Shown: one piece after another, positions 61,092 to 64,000 of the stretch
Numbering within the stretch: the stretch's first letter is position 1
Layout: the number at the start of each line of letters is the position of its first letter
Source of the DNA: Polyodon spathula
Lineage: Eukaryota > Chordata > Actinopteri > Acipenseriformes > Polyodontidae
Assembly: GCF_017654505.1 (NCBI RefSeq)
Contig: NC_054545.1
Location: 14,241,547 to 14,305,546 of the forward strand
Direction: 5' to 3'
DNA length: 64,000 bases
Program-made: the position numbers and the translations under genes
Notes under the pieces: model-generated
The model's database searches: none
The model's input: only the letters and a program-made list of their open reading frames with translations
What the model was told of the DNA's origin: nothing

Positions 61092-62084
61092 TCATTTCTG
61101 AATCTTGTCTAGATCATTTTGAATGACCTTTGCTGCTGCAACAGTGTTTGCCACTCCTCCTACTTTTGTGTCGTCTGCAAATTTAACAAGTTTGCTTACT
61201 ATACCAGAATCTAAATCATTAATGTAGATTAGGAATAGCAGAGGACCTAATACTGATCCCTGTGGTACACCGCTGGTTACCACACTCCATTCTGAGGTTT
61301 TTCCTCTAATCAGTACTTTCTGTTTTCTACATGTTAACCACTCCCTAATCCATGTACATGTGTTTCCTTGAATCCCAACTGCGTTCAGTTTGAGAATTAA
61401 TCTTTTGTGCGGGACTTTGTCAAAAGCTTTCTGGAAATCTAAATAAACCATGTCATATGCTTTGCAATTATCCATTATCGATGTTGCATCCTCAAAAAAA
61501 TCAAGCAAGTTAGTTAGGCACGATCTCCCTTTCCTAAAACCATGTTGACTGTCTCCCAGTACCCTGTTACCATATAGGTAATTTTCCATTTTGGATCTTA
61601 TTATAGTTTCCATAAGTTTGCATATAATAGAAGTCAGGCTTACTGGTCTGTAGTTACCTGGTTCAGTTTTGTTTCCCTTTTTGTGGATCGGTATTACGTT
61701 TGCAATTTTCCAGTCTGTCGGTACCACCCCTGTGTCAAGAGACTGCTGCATGATCTTGGTTAGCGGTTTGTAAATTACTTCTTTCATTTCTTTGAGTACT
61801 ACTGGGAGGATCTCATCCGGCCCAGGGGATTTGTTTATTTTAAGAGCTCCTAGTCCCTTTAACACTTCTGCCTCAGTTATGCTAAAGTTATTTAAAACTG
61901 GATAGGAACTGGATGACATGTGGGGCATGTTGTCAGTATCTTCCTTTGTAAAAACTTGTGAAAAGTAATCATTTAACATATTTGCTATTTTTTTTTCTTC
62001 CTCTACGATTTTGCCATTTGTATCTCTTAAACATTTAATCTCCTCTTTGAATGTTCTCTTGCTGTTGTAATATTGGAAAAACAT
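61092..62084 (-). pseudogene. CR1 ORF2 reverse transcriptase segment
   Basis: Contains KSPGPDEILP, NYRPVSLTSIICKLME, QHGFRKGRSCLTNLLDF, VYLDFQKAFDKVPH, GVPQGSVLGPLLFLIYINDL and the catalytic FADDTK. It ends at a stop just after LDKIQK, where comparison with the family suggests a short deletion before the next domain. Confidence 0.88.
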
Positions 62085-62142
62085 TTTGGAATTGGTTTTA
62101 GCTCCCTTAGCAATGTTTATTTCTATTTCTCTCTTGGCCTTT

Positions 62143-63245
62143 CTAACTTCCTTTTTGACTTGCGTTTGCAGTTCTGTGTACTCTTTCTGCGTACTTTCTT
62201 TTTGGTCCTTTTTTAATGCTCTGTAAAGTGCCTTTTTTCGCTGAATATTTTTTTTTAATTGATCTATTAAACCATTTTGGCAATTTAGTTTTACATTTAG
62301 ATTTGTCTACTTTAGGGATATAATTGTTTTGCGCCTCTAGTACTACATTTTTGAAGAACAACCATCCTTCTTCTGTGGGTGTTTTCTCTATTTTACTCCA
62401 ATCTACTTCTGTTAGTCTCTGTTTCATTCCTTCATAGTTTGCTTTTCTAAAATTGTAAACCTTAGCTTTAGTCTTTACTTTTGGGGATTTAAAAAACACT
62501 TCAAATGAGACCATGTTGTGGTCTGAGTTTGCCAGTGGTTCTCTGACCTCTGTTTTAGTTATTCTATCTTCGTTATTTGAAAAGACTAAATCAAGGCATG
62601 CCTCCCCTCTAGTGGGTGCCTTCACAAATTGTGTTAGGAAGCAGTCATTTGTCATTTCCACCATTTCTATTTCATCCTTCGTGCTACCCACCGGGTTTTC
62701 CCATTTTATTTGGGGGAAGTTGAAATCCCCCATTAGTATGGCTTCTCCTTTGCTACACACATTTCTAATGTCATTGTATAACAGATTATTGTGCTCACCG
62801 TCTGAATCTGGCGGTCTATAGCATGCTCCTATTATTATGCCTTTTGAATTTTTGTCTGTTATTCTGACCCATATTGATTCGGTTTTATTTTCTTTGTCCA
62901 GGTTTAACACCTGGGCTTCAAGACTGTTTCTTATGTATAGCGCTACCCCTCCTCCTCTTCTGTCCTGCCTGTCTTTCCTATACAGTGTATACCCACAAAT
63001 ATTATATTCGTCCCCATCACTCTCAGATAACCACGTTTCTGTAACACCTATCACATCATAGTTACCTGTTAGTGCAGTAGCTTCAAGTTCTAGAATTTTG
63101 TTTCTGATACTTCTAGCATTTAGATAAATACATTTAATGGTTGTCTTACCTGAGTTGTTGTTCTTGTTTTGATGCGGTCTCCCTTCTGTTTTTTTGTTGA
63201 TTTCTCCCCCCTTCCTTTCTAGTTTAAATGCTTCTGAACCTGCTC
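62143..63245 (-). pseudogene. CR1 ORF2 endonuclease segment
   Basis: The frame begins near IYLNARSIRNKILELEA and runs through GVTETWLSE, GACYRPP, LMGDFNFPQIKW and ANSDHNMVSFEV, the motifs of an APE-type LINE endonuclease (TETW, YRPP, GDFN, SDH). It goes out of frame near 62230-62280, inside the linker to the RT, and ends at a stop at 62143. Confidence 0.85.
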
Positions 63246-63311
63246 GAGGATCTTTTCTCCGAGTAGACTAGTTCCCTTGTTATTTAAATGCAGTCCATCC
63301 CGTCTATACAG
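63219..63311 (-). pseudogene. CR1 ORF1 tail (SGNH esterase-like end)
   Basis: Thirty codons plus TAG, including YRRDGLHLNNKGTSLLGEKI. The DGxHLN motif carries the Asp and His of the SGNH-type esterase found at the end of CR1-type ORF1. Upstream homology fades at about 63311-63340, the probable truncation point. Confidence 0.6.
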
Positions 63312-64000
63312 ATAACACATGAACTGTTGAAATCACGGTACAATGATACAAGGAACGTAAACATCACATGAGAAAAATAAAAAACAAAGATTTCGCTAAC
63401 AGACACATCCTTTGAAATAGGTCAATATTAAGTTATTTATTTTATCAAATCTCACAGCTATAACTATAAGCTTTATTAAACATTTACTAATCTCTGTTGC
63501 TTGGCTTTTTTGTAGCAAACTTAGCTAATGTTTCTAGCAAAACTATAATCTATATAAAACGGATACACTATTGTTACTCAAACTTCTGCATGATGTATGT
63601 TGCCTAAACCTGTATTATTGTTAAAATGTAGGCTTATGAAGTCTATATTTAGTTTTTAGTGAACTCCTACTAGACGTAATTCTATCAAAAACAGAATTAG
63701 TGCATTGCAACAGTGGTCCACATCTGCTTCGTTGGTTTTGGTTTAACTTCCAATTTATCAAATTAGAATGATAATTTGATTTTAGAACACATTCTAAAAT
63801 ATATTTCAAAACGTGCTCTAACTACTGCGTAAACACATTTTAAAAAACTGCACGTTGTGGCAGATTCAAATTGTGCTGCAAATTCTGCCAGAAGATTTTG
63901 CATCACTACAGCTCCCATTCTACAAGGATGTTGTGCAAAGCAAATGTTATAAATTCAGTGGAAGTTCGCAATCAGGACTGATGCAAGATGCAAATAAATA
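63312..64000. other. BUB1B intron, no exon recognised
   Basis: AT-rich sequence upstream of the CR1 copy. I looked for a preceding BUB1B exon on the minus strand and did not see one. Confidence 0.45.

Larger units (their letters stand above)
60330..63311 (-). mobile_element. CR1-clade LINE, 5'-truncated, frameshifted
   Basis: The minus strand reads, in order: the tail of ORF1, an apurinic endonuclease, a reverse transcriptase and an RT C-terminal domain. The 3' end carries two copies of the octamer TTCTTATG (plus-strand 60330-60345), the type of short terminal repeat seen in CR1 elements, and no poly(A). Most of ORF1 is missing, so the insertion was 5'-truncated. It lies in the last BUB1B intron, about 170 bp upstream of the last exon, in the same orientation. 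The frames are broken, so the copy is inactive. Confidence 0.88.

Noticed and set aside
62513..63061. Plus-strand frames over the LINE endonuclease
   Set aside because: They are antisense shadows of the CR1 ORF2.

Overview
This is an AT-rich, repeat-dense stretch of vertebrate nuclear DNA with intron-split genes, GT-AG splice sites, long dinucleotide microsatellites and several classes of transposable element. The mix (CR1-type LINE ending in 8-bp octamers, L1-type LINE tails, Tc1 element with IR/DR ends, DIRS-like relic, V-type tRNA SINE) points to a ray-finned fish. The CR1 3' end resembles those I associate with non-teleost fishes such as sturgeon, paddlefish or gar; the species call is inference only.

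Three genes are supported. (1) ANKRD63, a single-exon ankyrin-repeat gene on the + strand (9781-11388). It has a TATA box and an X-box-like RFX site upstream. (2) PAK6, a group II p21-activated kinase on the - strand. Eight coding exons between 34631 and 16955 have clean splice sites and consistent phases, and together encode 697 residues with all kinase catalytic residues. (3) The last coding exon of BUB1B (BubR1) on the - strand (60161-59999); the rest of that gene lies beyond the right edge. BUB1B and PAK6 are co-oriented and PAK6 converges on ANKRD63. This matches the order and orientation I recall for human 15q15.1, so the synteny supports each identification.

Layout: 1-9.6 kb, non-coding, with a near-perfect palindromic MITE, a 49-bp minisatellite, a possible zinc-finger relic and simple repeats. 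9.6-11.7 kb, ANKRD63. 12.4-13.8 kb, a (TA)n tract and a GC-richer DIRS-like retroelement relic. 15.8-16.1 kb, a tRNA-derived SINE. 17-34.7 kb, PAK6 with a 10-kb first coding intron that holds an L1-like tail and a MITE. 34.7-60 kb, the PAK6-BUB1B interval, with hAT-like MITEs, an L1-like tail, a candidate non-coding PAK6 exon near 48.7 kb and a decayed Tc1 transposon. 60.3-63.3 kb, a frameshifted CR1-clade LINE in the last BUB1B intron.

I did not find a previously undescribed functional system. The observations most worth a second look are the mirrored microsatellites flanking the Tc1 element, the palindromic MITE carrying a CACGTG E-box in each arm, the ANKRD63 promoter motifs, the candidate upstream PAK6 exon, and a pair of related TIR elements at 8.4 and 26.1 kb.
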